Of a stretch of DNA of 64,000 bases, positions 54,854 to 63,109 are shown one piece after another. Position numbers and translations under genes: made by a program. The notes below the pieces were generated by a model. The model did not search any database and had not been told where the DNA came from. It saw only the letters and a list, made by a program, of their open reading frames with translations. The stretch lies in contig NZ_JAKSYO010000042.1 in NCBI RefSeq assembly GCF_022829635.1, forward strand, positions 1-64,000, in the 5' to 3' direction. Position 1 is the first letter of the stretch, and every line of letters begins with the position of its first letter. This DNA is from Methylobacterium sp. E-066. GTDB lineage: Bacteria > Pseudomonadota > Alphaproteobacteria > Rhizobiales > Beijerinckiaceae.

Positions 54854-56206
54854 GTGAACGCCGTAGCCTCTGCGGGGGAGGGTGGCCCCCGAAGGGAGTC
54901 GGGAGAGGGGCAGCGCGACGCTGCGGGCTTCGGCTCCCGACGCGACCTTTCCGGATGCGGCGCTCCCCTCTCCCGACCCCTGCTGACGCAGGGGCCACCC
55001 TCCCCCGCAAAGGGGGGAGGGAAGGGCGCGCGCCTTGGAGCCGTCGCCACCCTCCTGGCATTCGCTCACCTCATCCCCCCGCCGGCCCGGGCGGCAGCCG
55101 AGCCGCCGCTATCCGCCCTGACCCTGGTCGGGCCGCCATCAATCGTCTTCAAGGCCGGGCGCGATGCCTGCGACGGCGCCGATGTGCCGGATGCGCCGGC
55201 CCGGGCGTTCCGGGATGCGGCCGGGGCGGTGGCCCTGTTCGGCATGCATTACCGCAACCGCGCCCTGCGCGGGCCGGATCTCGACCACCTCAAGCTCGAC
55301 TGCACTTTGGTGCTCGATTCGGGCGAGAAGGCCGACCCGGCGGCCTATGACGACCGGTCCTGGATCACCGCCACCTGGACCGAGGACGGCAAACACGTCG
55401 CCGCGCTGCTGCACCACGAATACCAGGCCAACGAGCATCCCGGCCGCTGCCCGGCCGGCTCCTACATGGCGTGCTGGTACAACACGATCACGGCCGCGGC
55501 TTCCGCGGATGGCGGCCGCAGCTTCCTGCGCCGGAACCCGCCCGTGGTGGTGGCCGGCGCGCCGTTCCGGCAGGAAATCGACCAGGGCCGGCACCGGGGC
55601 TTCTTCAACCCGTCGAACATCGTCGCGGACGGGCGCTGGCGCTACGTCCTGGCCTCGACCACGGGCTGGGACCGGCCCGGCAGCGCCCAGGAAGCGGGTG
55701 TCTGCCTGTTCCGCAGCGACGACCCCGCCGACCCGACCCGCTGGCGCGCCTGGACCGGCACCGGCTTCACCGCCGCCTTCCCGGACCCGTACCGCAAAGC
55801 TGGCAAGCCGCCCGCCACCTGCCGGCCGGTGGGGCCGTTCCCCGGTCCGGTCGGGGCCGTGGTCCGCCACCGGGACACCGGCGCCTGGATCGCGGTGTTC
55901 ATGGCCAAGGCCGGGGAGGGCTTCGCGAAATCCGGCTTCTACTGGACGAGCTCGCGCGACCTGATCGCCTGGGACACGCCGCGCCTGCTCCTCGAAGGCG
56001 CGACCCTGTACGACGATCCGTGCAGAGCGACCGCGCCGCTGATCGCCTACCCATCGCTCCTCGATCCGGCGGCGAAGGGGCGCAATTTCGACGATGTCGG
56101 CGACGGCGCCCTGCTCACCTACGCGAGCCTGCGCGTGGACGGCTGCACCATCACCTCCGACCGGGACCTGCTGCGCCGCCCGGTGGCGATCCGCGTCTGG
56201 CCCTGA
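54854..56206 (+). CDS. Secreted protein of unknown function, start uncertain
   Basis: The mature part (from about residue 76, AAEPPLSALTLVGPPS onward) is roughly 375 residues with repeated DGG, WTEDGKHVAALLHHEY and SDDPADPTRWRAWTG segments that suggest a five-bladed propeller-type fold. No family was recognised. A signal-peptide-like stretch GARLGAVATLLAFAHLIPPPARA encoded from about 55025 is clear, but no ATG, GTG or TTG precedes it nearby. The nearest in-frame GTG is 54854, and everything between is repeat sequence (54871-55009). The native start was probably replaced by the repeat. CTG 54983 is another possibility. Confidence 0.65.
   Translation: MNAVASAGEGGPRRESGEGQRDAAGFGSRRDLSGCGAPLSRPLLTQGPPSPAKGGGKGARLGAVATLLAFAHLIPPPARAAAEPPLSALTLVGPPSIVFKAGRDACDGADVPDAPARAFRDAAGAVALFGMHYRNRALRGPDLDHLKLDCTLVLDSGEKADPAAYDDRSWITATWTEDGKHVAALLHHEYQANEHPGRCPAGSYMACWYNTITAAASADGGRSFLRRNPPVVVAGAPFRQEIDQGRHRGFFNPSNIVADGRWRYVLASTTGWDRPGSAQEAGVCLFRSDDPADPTRWRAWTGTGFTAAFPDPYRKAGKPPATCRPVGPFPGPVGAVVRHRDTGAWIAVFMAKAGEGFAKSGFYWTSSRDLIAWDTPRLLLEGATLYDDPCRATAPLIAYPSLLDPAAKGRNFDDVGDGALLTYASLRVDGCTITSDRDLLRRPVAIRVWP
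54871..55009. repeat. Inverted-repeat element with perfect 19-bp ends
   Basis: TGCGGGGGAGGGTGGCCCC at 54871-54889 and its exact reverse complement at 54991-55009 bracket a 101-bp centre. The centre has a second, inner inverted pair, GTCGGGAGAGGGG near 54898 and CCCCTCTCCCGAC near 54966. It has a MITE-like form and covers the region where the following gene's start codon should be. Confidence 0.7.
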
Positions 56207-56290
56207 CGGGCTCGGCCCCGTTCCGAAAGCCCCAGGCCATCGTTAAGGTCGAAGCAGCGATCGGCCATCGGCGGTTTTCACGAGGGTCTC

Positions 56291-56923
56291 ATGGACAGCG
56301 AAACCCGGGATCCCGCGACGATCCGCGACGCGGCGGATCTGCGCGCCCAGTTCGGCGCCGTCGGCCCGCTCGCCGCCGGCAAGGTGCTCGACCACATCGA
56401 CGGTTACGCCCGCCGGTTCATCGCGCTCGCGCCGTTCCTGGTGCTGGCGAGCGCCGACGCGGCCGGCCAGGCCGATGCGAGCCCCCGGGGCGACGCGCCG
56501 GGCTTCGTGGCCGTTCCCGATGCCCGCACCCTGGTGATCCCCGATCGGCGCGGCAACAACCGCATCGACAGTTTTCGCAATATCATCGAGAGCCCCGGAA
56601 TCGGGGTGATCTTCTTCGTGCCGGGCATCGACGAGACCCTGCGGGTGAACGGCACCGCCGCGGTGACGCGGGATCGCGCGCTGCTCGAACCGATGCGCGC
56701 CCAGGGCACGGTGCCGACGGTCGGCCTGGTCGTGCGGGTGCGGGAGGCGTTCTTCCATTGCGGCAAGGCGCTGATGCGGGCGCAGCTCTGGGATCCGGCG
56801 CGCCACGTCGCGCGCGACACCTTTCCCAGCCTCGGGCGCATCCTGGCCGACCAGACCGCCGCCTCCGATATCCCGGAGGCCGAGGCGCGGATCGCCGAAT
56901 CCTACCGCACGCGGCTCTACTGA
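56291..56923 (+). CDS. Pyridoxamine 5'-phosphate oxidase family protein
   Basis: The 210-residue flavin-binding split-barrel protein matches the PNPOx-like family (MSMEG_1061 type): FLVLASADAAGQADASPRGDAPGFVAV, RTLVIPDRRGNNRIDSFRNIIESPGIGVIFFVPG and LRVNGTAAVTRD. The later VREAFFHCGKALMRAQLWD contains the family His-Cys. Members bind FMN or F420; the true substrate is unknown. ATG 56291 lies upstream of the conserved region. Confidence 0.9.
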   Translation: MDSETRDPATIRDAADLRAQFGAVGPLAAGKVLDHIDGYARRFIALAPFLVLASADAAGQADASPRGDAPGFVAVPDARTLVIPDRRGNNRIDSFRNIIESPGIGVIFFVPGIDETLRVNGTAAVTRDRALLEPMRAQGTVPTVGLVVRVREAFFHCGKALMRAQLWDPARHVARDTFPSLGRILADQTAASDIPEAEARIAESYRTRLY

Positions 56924-57008
56924 AGGCGCTGATCCGTCTTGAGAGCCCGGCCTTGCCGCGCTCCGAAGGGAGGGCGATACCCGAGGGGGTGCCGCGAGAG
57001 GATCTCTG

Positions 57009-57332
57009 ATGCCCGAGGACATGATGCGCCGCCCGGTCCAGGCCGGAGCCGCCCCGTCCCGCGACGCCGCCGCGCTCGGGGCAGGGGCCGTCGGGGCAGG
57101 GGCCGTCGGGGCCGGGGCCGTCGGGGCCTCCGCACTGGGCGCCCTCGCGATCGGGGTTGCGGCCTTCGGGGCGGTGGCGCTCGGCGCCTTCGCGATCGGC
57201 CGCCTCTCGGTCGGCCGCGCCCGGGTCGGGGCGCTGGAGGTGGGATCCCTGAAGGTCGGCGCGCTGGAGATCGACAGCCTGACGGTCCGGTCGCTGCGCG
57301 TGCTCGATTGCGAGGGTGGGGCCGGGCCCTGA
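57009..57332 (+). CDS. Small pentapeptide-repeat-like protein of unknown function
   Basis: This 107-residue protein is dominated by a five-residue repeat, first GAGAV x3, then AxxxG units such as ALAIG, AAFG, ALEVG, SLKVG and SLTVR. That pattern fits a right-handed beta-helix of pentapeptide type. The first three pentapeptides are encoded by three tandem 15-base copies (57078-57122), implying recent slippage expansion. One Cys occurs near the C-terminus. The start and coding status are moderately supported; no family was recognised. Confidence 0.6.
   Translation: MPEDMMRRPVQAGAAPSRDAAALGAGAVGAGAVGAGAVGASALGALAIGVAAFGAVALGAFAIGRLSVGRARVGALEVGSLKVGALEIDSLTVRSLRVLDCEGGAGP
57078..57122 (+). repeat. 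Three tandem 15-bp repeats inside a small ORF
   Basis: Units GGGGCAGGGGCCGTC, GGGGCAGGGGCCGTC and GGGGCCGGGGCCGTC lie in tandem and each encodes GAGAV. One base differs in the third unit. Length change by multiples of 15 would keep the frame. Confidence 0.9.
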
Positions 57333-57418
57333 GGATTCGTCCACAGGCTGGCCGGGCGCCACCCGATGGCGTAGCCTCCGCCCCGTCATACCGGACATGC
57401 CCGCGAGGTCGGCCCGCG

Positions 57419-57679
57419 ATGAACGAAAAGACCAAGCCCTTTCGCCCCGGCGACGCCGTCGATGCCCTCGGCGAGACGGAGGGCGATTTCGTCCTGCCGC
57501 TCTGTCTTCCGAAGCCCAGCCTGCTGATCGGCGAGGATCTCGCCATGATCGTCCTCGATACGATCCACGGCCAGCGGGTCGGCCTGCCGCTCAGCCCGCA
57601 GGGGGCGGCGGATCTGCACGCTGTGCTGGAAGAAGCTCTACGGCTGCTGCAGGCGCGGGACGGCGGCTCGATCCAGTAA
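57419..57679 (+). CDS. Small hypothetical protein
   Basis: The 86-residue protein reads as a folded small domain (GDFVLPLCLPKPSLLIGEDLAMIVLDTIHGQRVGLPLSPQGAADLHAVLEEALRLLQ) with a helical C-terminus and no membrane segment. The ATG at 57419 lies just past a GAGGTC. No family was recognised. The hydrophobic pattern and normal codon use make a real gene likely. Confidence 0.65.
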   Translation: MNEKTKPFRPGDAVDALGETEGDFVLPLCLPKPSLLIGEDLAMIVLDTIHGQRVGLPLSPQGAADLHAVLEEALRLLQARDGGSIQ

Positions 57680-57695
57680 GCCGCGCGAACCGGTT

Positions 57696-58370
57696 TTACG
57701 TTTCAGGCTCCGCATCCGTCTCGGGGCCGTCCGCGCGCTCGCCCCGGGCGACCTCGCGCATCGCCGAATCCGGCAGCGGGCGCTGCAGCTTGAGCGCGTC
57801 CGGGGTCGGAGCCTCGAGCCAGGCCGCCCATTCCTCCGGCTCGGTCAGCAGGACCGGCATCGCCTTCGGGTGGACCGGGCCGACGATGCCGTTGGCTTCC
57901 GTGGTCAGGAAGGAGAACAGGCGGTGCTCTTCCGCGACGCGGTCCGGGTTCTCGCGCTTGGTTCCGCGCACGCCGGTCCAGGGCCGCCAGATGCCCGCGA
58001 AGGCGAAGAGCGGCCGATCCTCATTGAGGGCGAACCATACGGGCGTCTTGCGCGGCTTGGTGTCAGCGTATTCGCTGAATGCGGTCACCGGCACGAGGCA
58101 GCGATGGGCCGGTCCGAGCCAGGGTCGCCAATGCGGGCTCGCCGCGTTGCGGACATTGGTGACGGGATGCTCGCCGAACGCCTTCGGGCCCGGGATGCCC
58201 CAGCGCATCATGGCGAGTTCCCGGCCCTCCGCCCCGTTCCAGACCACCGGCGCCATCTGGTCGGGAAAGATCGCCGGCAGCGGCGGCAGGTTGCCGGTGC
58301 GGTCGTGGGCGAGCCCGAAGGCGCGGCGCAGCTCGGCGGGGCCGGTGCGCAGGCTGTAGAGGTTGCACAT
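57696..58370 (-). CDS. SOS response-associated peptidase (SRAP/HMCES, YedK-like)
   Basis: The 224-residue SRAP protein crosslinks to abasic sites in single-stranded DNA through its Cys2, exposed as MCNLYS. Family residues N75-like (NVRNAAS) and the active His/Glu region (WGIPGPKAFGEHPVTNVRNAAS, FSFLTTEAN, HPKAMPVLL) are seen. A charged tail of about 25 residues follows. No operon partner is evident. The ATG at 58370 gives the required Cys at position 2 after Met removal. Confidence 0.95.
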   Translation of the reverse strand: MCNLYSLRTGPAELRRAFGLAHDRTGNLPPLPAIFPDQMAPVVWNGAEGRELAMMRWGIPGPKAFGEHPVTNVRNAASPHWRPWLGPAHRCLVPVTAFSEYADTKPRKTPVWFALNEDRPLFAFAGIWRPWTGVRGTKRENPDRVAEEHRLFSFLTTEANGIVGPVHPKAMPVLLTEPEEWAAWLEAPTPDALKLQRPLPDSAMREVARGERADGPETDAEPET

Positions 58371-58459
58371 GGGGCTCTCGGGCCGTCCGGGGCGTCGGGA
58401 ACCGCGCCGCGAACCTGTCGGCCCCGCACGCTCCTCGCACGCGGCCGGGCCGCCCGCAA

Positions 58460-59938
58460 TCAGGCGGCGTTCTGCGCGGCCGCGCGCAATTGCTGTGTGG
58501 CACCGTTCGCCTGCTCGGCGGATTGGGCGATGACCCCGAGACTCGCGGTGATCGCGCCGACGCCGCTGGCGGCCGTCTGCATGCTGGCCGACATCTCGCG
58601 GGTGACGGCGGATTGCTGCTCGACGGCGGTCGAGATCGCGGTCGCGACCTCGTTGAGCTTCACGATCGTGCCCTGGATCGAGCCGATCGCCTCCACGGCC
58701 CCCCGGGTCGCCTCCTGGCTCCCGGCGATCTGCGTGCCGATCTGTTCCGTGGCCCGGGCGGTCTGGTTGGCGAGTTCCTTCACCTCGGAGGCCACCACCG
58801 CGAAGCCCCGGCCGGCCTCGCCGGCGCGCGCGGCCTCGATCGTGGCGTTGAGCGCCAGCAGGTTGGTCTGCGCCGCGATGCTCTGGATCAGCGCGACGAC
58901 CTCGCCGATCTGGGCCGCCGACTGGCTGAGGCCGGCGATGATCCGATGCGTCTCGCGAGCCTGGCCCACGGCCTGCCCGGAAATCTCCGAGGCCTGGACC
59001 ACCTGCGCGCTGATCTCGGCGACCGAGGCCGCCAGTTCCTCGGCGCCCGAGGCGACCGTCTGGATGTCGCCGGAGACATGCGTCGATGACTGGGCCGCCT
59101 GGCCGGCCTGATGCGAGACGCCGGAGGCGGCCTCCGCGATGGCAGCCAGGTCACGCGCGATGGCGCTCTGCAACTCGGCCCGACGCCGGCGCTCCATCAC
59201 CGCGGCGGTGACGTCGGTGGCGAACTTGACGATCTTGAGCGGACGCCCGTCGCGATCGAAGATCGGGTTGTAGCTGCCTTGAATGAAGACTTCGCGGCCG
59301 CCCTTGGCGAGGCGGCAATATTCGTCCGCCTGATACTCACCGCGCCCCAGGCTCTCCCAGAACTGCCGGTACGCGGCGCCCGCCTGGGCCTCCGGGGCGA
59401 TGAACAGGCTGTGGTGGCGGCCCTGGACCTCGTCCAGCCGATACCCCATCGCAGCGAGGAAATTGTCGTTCGCGGTCAGGATCGTGCCATCGAGTGCGAA
59501 CTCGATCACCGCCTGCGACCGGTTGATCGCGGCGATCTGGCCCTCGTATCCGATGGTGCGCATCACCTGTTCGGTCACGTCGCTGGCGAACTTGACGACC
59601 TTGATCGGCTTGCCGCCCCGGCCCAGGATCGGGTTGTAGGTCGCCTGCAGCCAGATTTCGCGGCCGCCCTTGCCGATGCGCTTGAATTCGCCGGCCTGGA
59701 ATTCACCGCGCCGGAGCGCCGCCCAGAAATCGCCATAGGCCTGGCTCTCGCGGAAGGCCGGCGCGACCAGCATCCCGTGGGCCTGGCCGCGAATCTCGTC
59801 GAGGCTATAGCCGACCGCATCGAGGAAATTCTTGTTGGCCGTCAGGATCGTACCGTCGAGGGCAAATTCGATGACCGCCTGGGACCGGTCGAGTGCTTCC
59901 ACACGGGCGTGAATATCTCTATTGAATAGTATGCTCAT
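58460..59938 (-). CDS. Cytoplasmic methyl-accepting chemotaxis protein with two PAS domains
   Basis: This 492-residue soluble chemoreceptor has tandem PAS domains (residues about 14-125 and 135-247) that are strongly similar to each other (both contain [13 protein letters not shown] and KGGRE). A signalling domain follows with the tip [20 protein letters not shown]. No transmembrane helix is predicted, so it probably senses intracellular redox or energy state. The two PAS domains read as a recent duplication. A long AT-rich region lies upstream (59939-60267). Confidence 0.93.
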   Translation of the reverse strand: MSILFNRDIHARVEALDRSQAVIEFALDGTILTANKNFLDAVGYSLDEIRGQAHGMLVAPAFRESQAYGDFWAALRRGEFQAGEFKRIGKGGREIWLQATYNPILGRGGKPIKVVKFASDVTEQVMRTIGYEGQIAAINRSQAVIEFALDGTILTANDNFLAAMGYRLDEVQGRHHSLFIAPEAQAGAAYRQFWESLGRGEYQADEYCRLAKGGREVFIQGSYNPIFDRDGRPLKIVKFATDVTAAVMERRRRAELQSAIARDLAAIAEAASGVSHQAGQAAQSSTHVSGDIQTVASGAEELAASVAEISAQVVQASEISGQAVGQARETHRIIAGLSQSAAQIGEVVALIQSIAAQTNLLALNATIEAARAGEAGRGFAVVASEVKELANQTARATEQIGTQIAGSQEATRGAVEAIGSIQGTIVKLNEVATAISTAVEQQSAVTREMSASMQTAASGVGAITASLGVIAQSAEQANGATQQLRAAAQNAA

Positions 59939-60267
59939 CGGTCGTCAAATCCTCGTAGAATATCTCAACCGCTATGAAACTGATCCCGGACGAACCGAAC
60001 GTCTGAGGAGAGAAGATGAAATTTTTGCCCTTAATAAAGATTTAAAACCAAGATGCAAATTTAGCACATTTGTTTCATTCTGTTTCCGGGGCCCTGAAAT
60101 AACGGCGCCATATTGTATTCGTTGAAACGATCGATTGTCAAAATTTGAAGACATCGAGTGGGTGTAAATGGCGGTTACACGCCCTCGATCTGCCCATGTT
60201 CAGGCAATGAGCCTTGCCGAGACTGATATTCGCCCCGTCGGCTCGGGGAGACGAACACGTTCAAGCT
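59939..60267. other. AT-rich gene-free region upstream of the PAS chemoreceptor
   Basis: This roughly 330-bp stretch is clearly lower in GC than the surrounding genome, with runs such as GAAATTTTTGCCC, TTAATAAAGATTTAAAAC and TTTGTTTCATTC. Small ORFs here lack ribosome-binding sites. It must carry the chemoreceptor promoter on the minus strand. A plus-strand transcript ending at the hairpin 60268-60293 is conceivable. Confidence 0.5.
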
Positions 60268-60300
60268 CCGGGCCGCACCGACAAGCGGCCCGGATTCTTT
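60268..60300. terminator. Hairpin with T-rich flank, likely terminator
   Basis: CCGGGCCGC pairs perfectly with GCGGCCCGG around an eight-base loop and is followed by ATTCTTT on the plus strand. It lies 15 bases beyond the stop of the minus-strand gene at 60308. It could therefore terminate that gene, or a plus-strand transcript from the AT-rich region. The T-rich side favours the plus strand. Confidence 0.6.
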
Positions 60301-60307
60301 GCTTATC

Positions 60308-61489
60308 TCAGCGCGGCGCAGCCGTCGGCTTGAAGCTCCACAGCTCGGTCGGCAGGGCGATCGGAGCGCCCTCCTTGTAGAAGGCGGAATCCTGAATGTG
60401 TGAGGTCGTGACGTAGACCGTCCCGTCCGGGCCCTGGCTGAACGTGTCCGGCCAGCGCAGCCGCGGATCCTGCACCAGCGTGGTCAGGCCGGACTCCTTG
60501 GCCGCGAGGTCGCGGACCTTGATCGAATCGTCCTGCGGCGAGGTCACGTACATGCGGCCGCCGTCGCGGTCGATGAGCAGCCCGTCGGCCGGTCCGTTCT
60601 CGCCCACCGAGGCGATCTTGCCGGTCAGGCTCTTGTCGGCCAGCGTCTCCGGCACGAGGGCCGCCGTGACCCAGCCGGTGAGCGCGTCGGTGGGCAGGCT
60701 GTAGAGCGTCTTGCCCTTGATCGCCTGCCAGTAGAGCGTCTTGCCGTCCGGCGCGAGGGCGATGCCGTCGGCCGAGAACTCGACGCCGCGCCCGTCCGGC
60801 CGCCGCAGGGGCTTGCCATCATAGGTCACCGTCACGGCGGTGTCGGGCATGGTCGCGGGCACGCCCGCCAGCAGCCTCTTGGCCTTGCCCGAATCGATGT
60901 CGACCACCACCAGCGCGCCCTCGGCGCCGGAATCGGTAAGGTAGGCGGTCTTGCCGTCGGGCGAGATTCGCACGTCGTTCAGGTAGGAGCCCTGTGGGGC
61001 GACCAGAGGATCGAACGCGATCGTCTTCGCCACCGTGTTGGTCTTCAGGTCGATCGCCACGAGCTTCGGGCCGTCCTTGACGACGGCCGCCATGGCGGGG
61101 GCGGCGGCATCGACCACCCAGAGCCGACCGTGCCGGTCGGCGACCACGCTCTGCACGCAGACGAAATGGGTCTTGGGGTCGACCTCGTCCTTGCGGGCGT
61201 TGCGCCAGGCATTCCACTCCGCATCGGGGTAGGGGACCGGCTTGCCGTCCTTCAGCTCCGCCACCGAGACCGGGGCATCCTCGGTCCAGCGCGGGAAGTT
61301 CACGAAGATCCGGCCGTCCTGCGCCACGGTCACGCCGGTGACCTGATGCTGGAAGCGCGCGACCTGGGTCAGCGCCGCGGATCCGGCCGGCGGCGGCGAT
61401 GTCGCGGCCACGGGCTCCTGCGCCAGGGCCGGCCCGGCGAGCGTTGAAAGGAGGAGAGGCAGCAGAGTACGGGCGGCCGGCATCGTCAT
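60308..61489 (-). CDS. Yellow/major-royal-jelly-like (MRJP) family protein, exported
   Basis: This 393-residue periplasmic beta-propeller protein has a signal peptide (LLPLLLSTLAGPALAQ). Typical family pieces are VTVAQDGRIFVNFPRW, YPDAEWNAW, VQSVVADRHGRLWVVDAA, YLNDVRISPDGKTAYLTDSGAEGALVVVDI and GIALAPDGKTLYWQAIKG. Bacterial members have unknown substrates; gluconolactonase-like or dehydrogenase-like sugar roles have been suggested. Start is ATG 61489 or ATG 61483. It is downstream of the adh gene on the same strand, with a 95-bp gap. Confidence 0.88.
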   Translation of the reverse strand: MTMPAARTLLPLLLSTLAGPALAQEPVAATSPPPAGSAALTQVARFQHQVTGVTVAQDGRIFVNFPRWTEDAPVSVAELKDGKPVPYPDAEWNAWRNARKDEVDPKTHFVCVQSVVADRHGRLWVVDAAAPAMAAVVKDGPKLVAIDLKTNTVAKTIAFDPLVAPQGSYLNDVRISPDGKTAYLTDSGAEGALVVVDIDSGKAKRLLAGVPATMPDTAVTVTYDGKPLRRPDGRGVEFSADGIALAPDGKTLYWQAIKGKTLYSLPTDALTGWVTAALVPETLADKSLTGKIASVGENGPADGLLIDRDGGRMYVTSPQDDSIKVRDLAAKESGLTTLVQDPRLRWPDTFSQGPDGTVYVTTSHIQDSAFYKEGAPIALPTELWSFKPTAAPR

Positions 61490-61584
61490 ACGGGATCAAT
61501 CCTGGGCTACAGCGACAGCAGTCAAAGCCCCGGTCCTCGAAGACCGGGGCATCGGAAGTGGCGTCAAACGCACCGCACGCGAAC

Positions 61585-62760
61585 TCAGTTCGGGTGGAAG
61601 ACGACCTTCACGCAGCCATCGGCCTTGTCGCGGAACGTCTTGTAGAGATCCGGGCCGTCCGCGAGGTTGGTCGAGCGGTGGGTGATCATCGACGTCATGT
61701 CGAACTTGCCCTCCTGGATCAGCTTGGTCAGCGTCTCCAGGTAGCGCTTCACGTGGGTCTGCCCGCTCTTGAGGGTTAGGCCCTTCTGGACGATCGAGCC
61801 CATGTTGACCGGCACCGGGCCGCCATAGACGCCCGGCACCGAGACGATGCCGCACGGCCGCACCGCCTTGATCGCCTCGGCCAGCGCGTAGGGCCGCTCG
61901 GTGGAGGTCAGCTTCTCCTGCAGGGTCGAGAGCACGCCGGTGAGGCCGCCATGGCCGGCGCTGGCCTCCATGCCGACGCAGTCGATCACGCCGTCGGCGC
62001 CCTGGCCCTTGCTGATCTCCTTGATCCGCTCGAACACGTCCTCGTTCATGAAGTCGATGACGTCGGTGGCGCCGGATTTTTTGGCGAGGGCCAAGCGCTC
62101 GGGCACCGTGTCGATGGCGATGATGCGCCCGGCACCCATGATCTTGGCCGACTGGATCGCGAACAGGCCGACCGGTCCCGCACCCCAGATCGCGATGATC
62201 TCTCCGCCCTGGATCTCGCAATGCTCGGCGCCCTGCCAGCCGGTGGGCAGGATGTCGGTGAGGAACAGGACCGACTCGTCGTCCATGCCGTCCGGCACCT
62301 TCATGGGCGCCACGTCGGCCATGGGGACGCGCACGTACTCGGCCTGGCCACCGGCATAGCCGCCGGTGAGGTGCGAGTAGCCGAACAGGCCCGCGGTCGG
62401 GTAGCCGAACTGCGCGGCTGCCATCGCGCCGTTGCGGTTCGAGCGCTCGCAGACCGAGTAATTGCCGAGCTTGCACTGCCGACAGGCGCCGCAATTGATG
62501 TTGAACGGGACGACGATGCGGTCGCCCTTCCGGAACTTGGTGAAGCCCTGGCCGACCTCGATCACCTCGCCCATGAACTCGTGGCCGAGCACGTCGCCGG
62601 ATTCCATGGTCGGCATCTGGCCGTCCATCAGGTGGAGATCCGAGCCGCAGATGGCGCAGCTCGTCACCTTGATGATCACGTCGCGGGCATCCTCGATCAC
62701 CGGATCCGGGACCGTGTCGCAGCGGATGTCGTTCTTGCCGTGCCAGCAGAGTGCCTTCAT
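61585..62760 (-). CDS. Zinc-dependent alcohol dehydrogenase (formaldehyde-dehydrogenase-like)
   Basis: This 391-residue medium-chain zinc oxidoreductase has catalytic zinc ligands in CAICGSDLHLMDG near residue 37 and GHEFMGEV near 64. Four structural cysteines lie in NCGACRQCKLGNYSVCE, and the Rossmann motif IWGAGPVGLFAIQSAK is near residue 186. It resembles glutathione-independent formaldehyde or threonine-type dehydrogenases; alcohol or aldehyde oxidation is likely, but the substrate is not certain. ATG 62760 starts MKALCWHGKNDIR. The intervening 62761-63109 holds no gene. Confidence 0.93.
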   Translation of the reverse strand: MKALCWHGKNDIRCDTVPDPVIEDARDVIIKVTSCAICGSDLHLMDGQMPTMESGDVLGHEFMGEVIEVGQGFTKFRKGDRIVVPFNINCGACRQCKLGNYSVCERSNRNGAMAAAQFGYPTAGLFGYSHLTGGYAGGQAEYVRVPMADVAPMKVPDGMDDESVLFLTDILPTGWQGAEHCEIQGGEIIAIWGAGPVGLFAIQSAKIMGAGRIIAIDTVPERLALAKKSGATDVIDFMNEDVFERIKEISKGQGADGVIDCVGMEASAGHGGLTGVLSTLQEKLTSTERPYALAEAIKAVRPCGIVSVPGVYGGPVPVNMGSIVQKGLTLKSGQTHVKRYLETLTKLIQEGKFDMTSMITHRSTNLADGPDLYKTFRDKADGCVKVVFHPN

Positions 62761-63109
62761 GGCGTCGGTTCTCCAGATGGGGGAAGCAGAGCCGCGGGAC
62801 GCGGCCTCGCCAGGGCAAGTCCCCGGCCGTCCAGTCAAGTTCCGGTGAGGCGATGCGCGGGGCCAAGCCGCTCGCGACGTCACCTGTCAGGCAAGACCTG
62901 CCTCGCGATCCGGTTCCCGCGGCATTCCGAACCGCCGGTCTGCGCCGGCAACGGGCAAGGGCAGTCGAAACGCGGGGGGAACCGAGGCCCGACCTCGGCG
63001 GGTTATCGACCACCCATCCCGAGCATGCCGGCGCCGCGATGGCAGCCTTTCGACGGCCGGCGACAGCCGACGCTGCTCGTCCTTCCGAATGTTCCGTATC
63101 CGAGGTTTC
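62761..63109. other. Intergenic region between adh and the OYE gene
   Basis: This 349-bp stretch separates the minus-strand adh and the plus-strand Old Yellow Enzyme gene, so it holds two divergent promoters. It is ordinary GC-rich sequence with no repeat, hairpin or convincing small gene seen. Confidence 0.5.

Noticed and set aside
59922..60125. A 67-residue open frame in the AT-rich region
   Set aside because: It has no ribosome-binding site, overlaps the chemoreceptor start and has no protein-like pattern.
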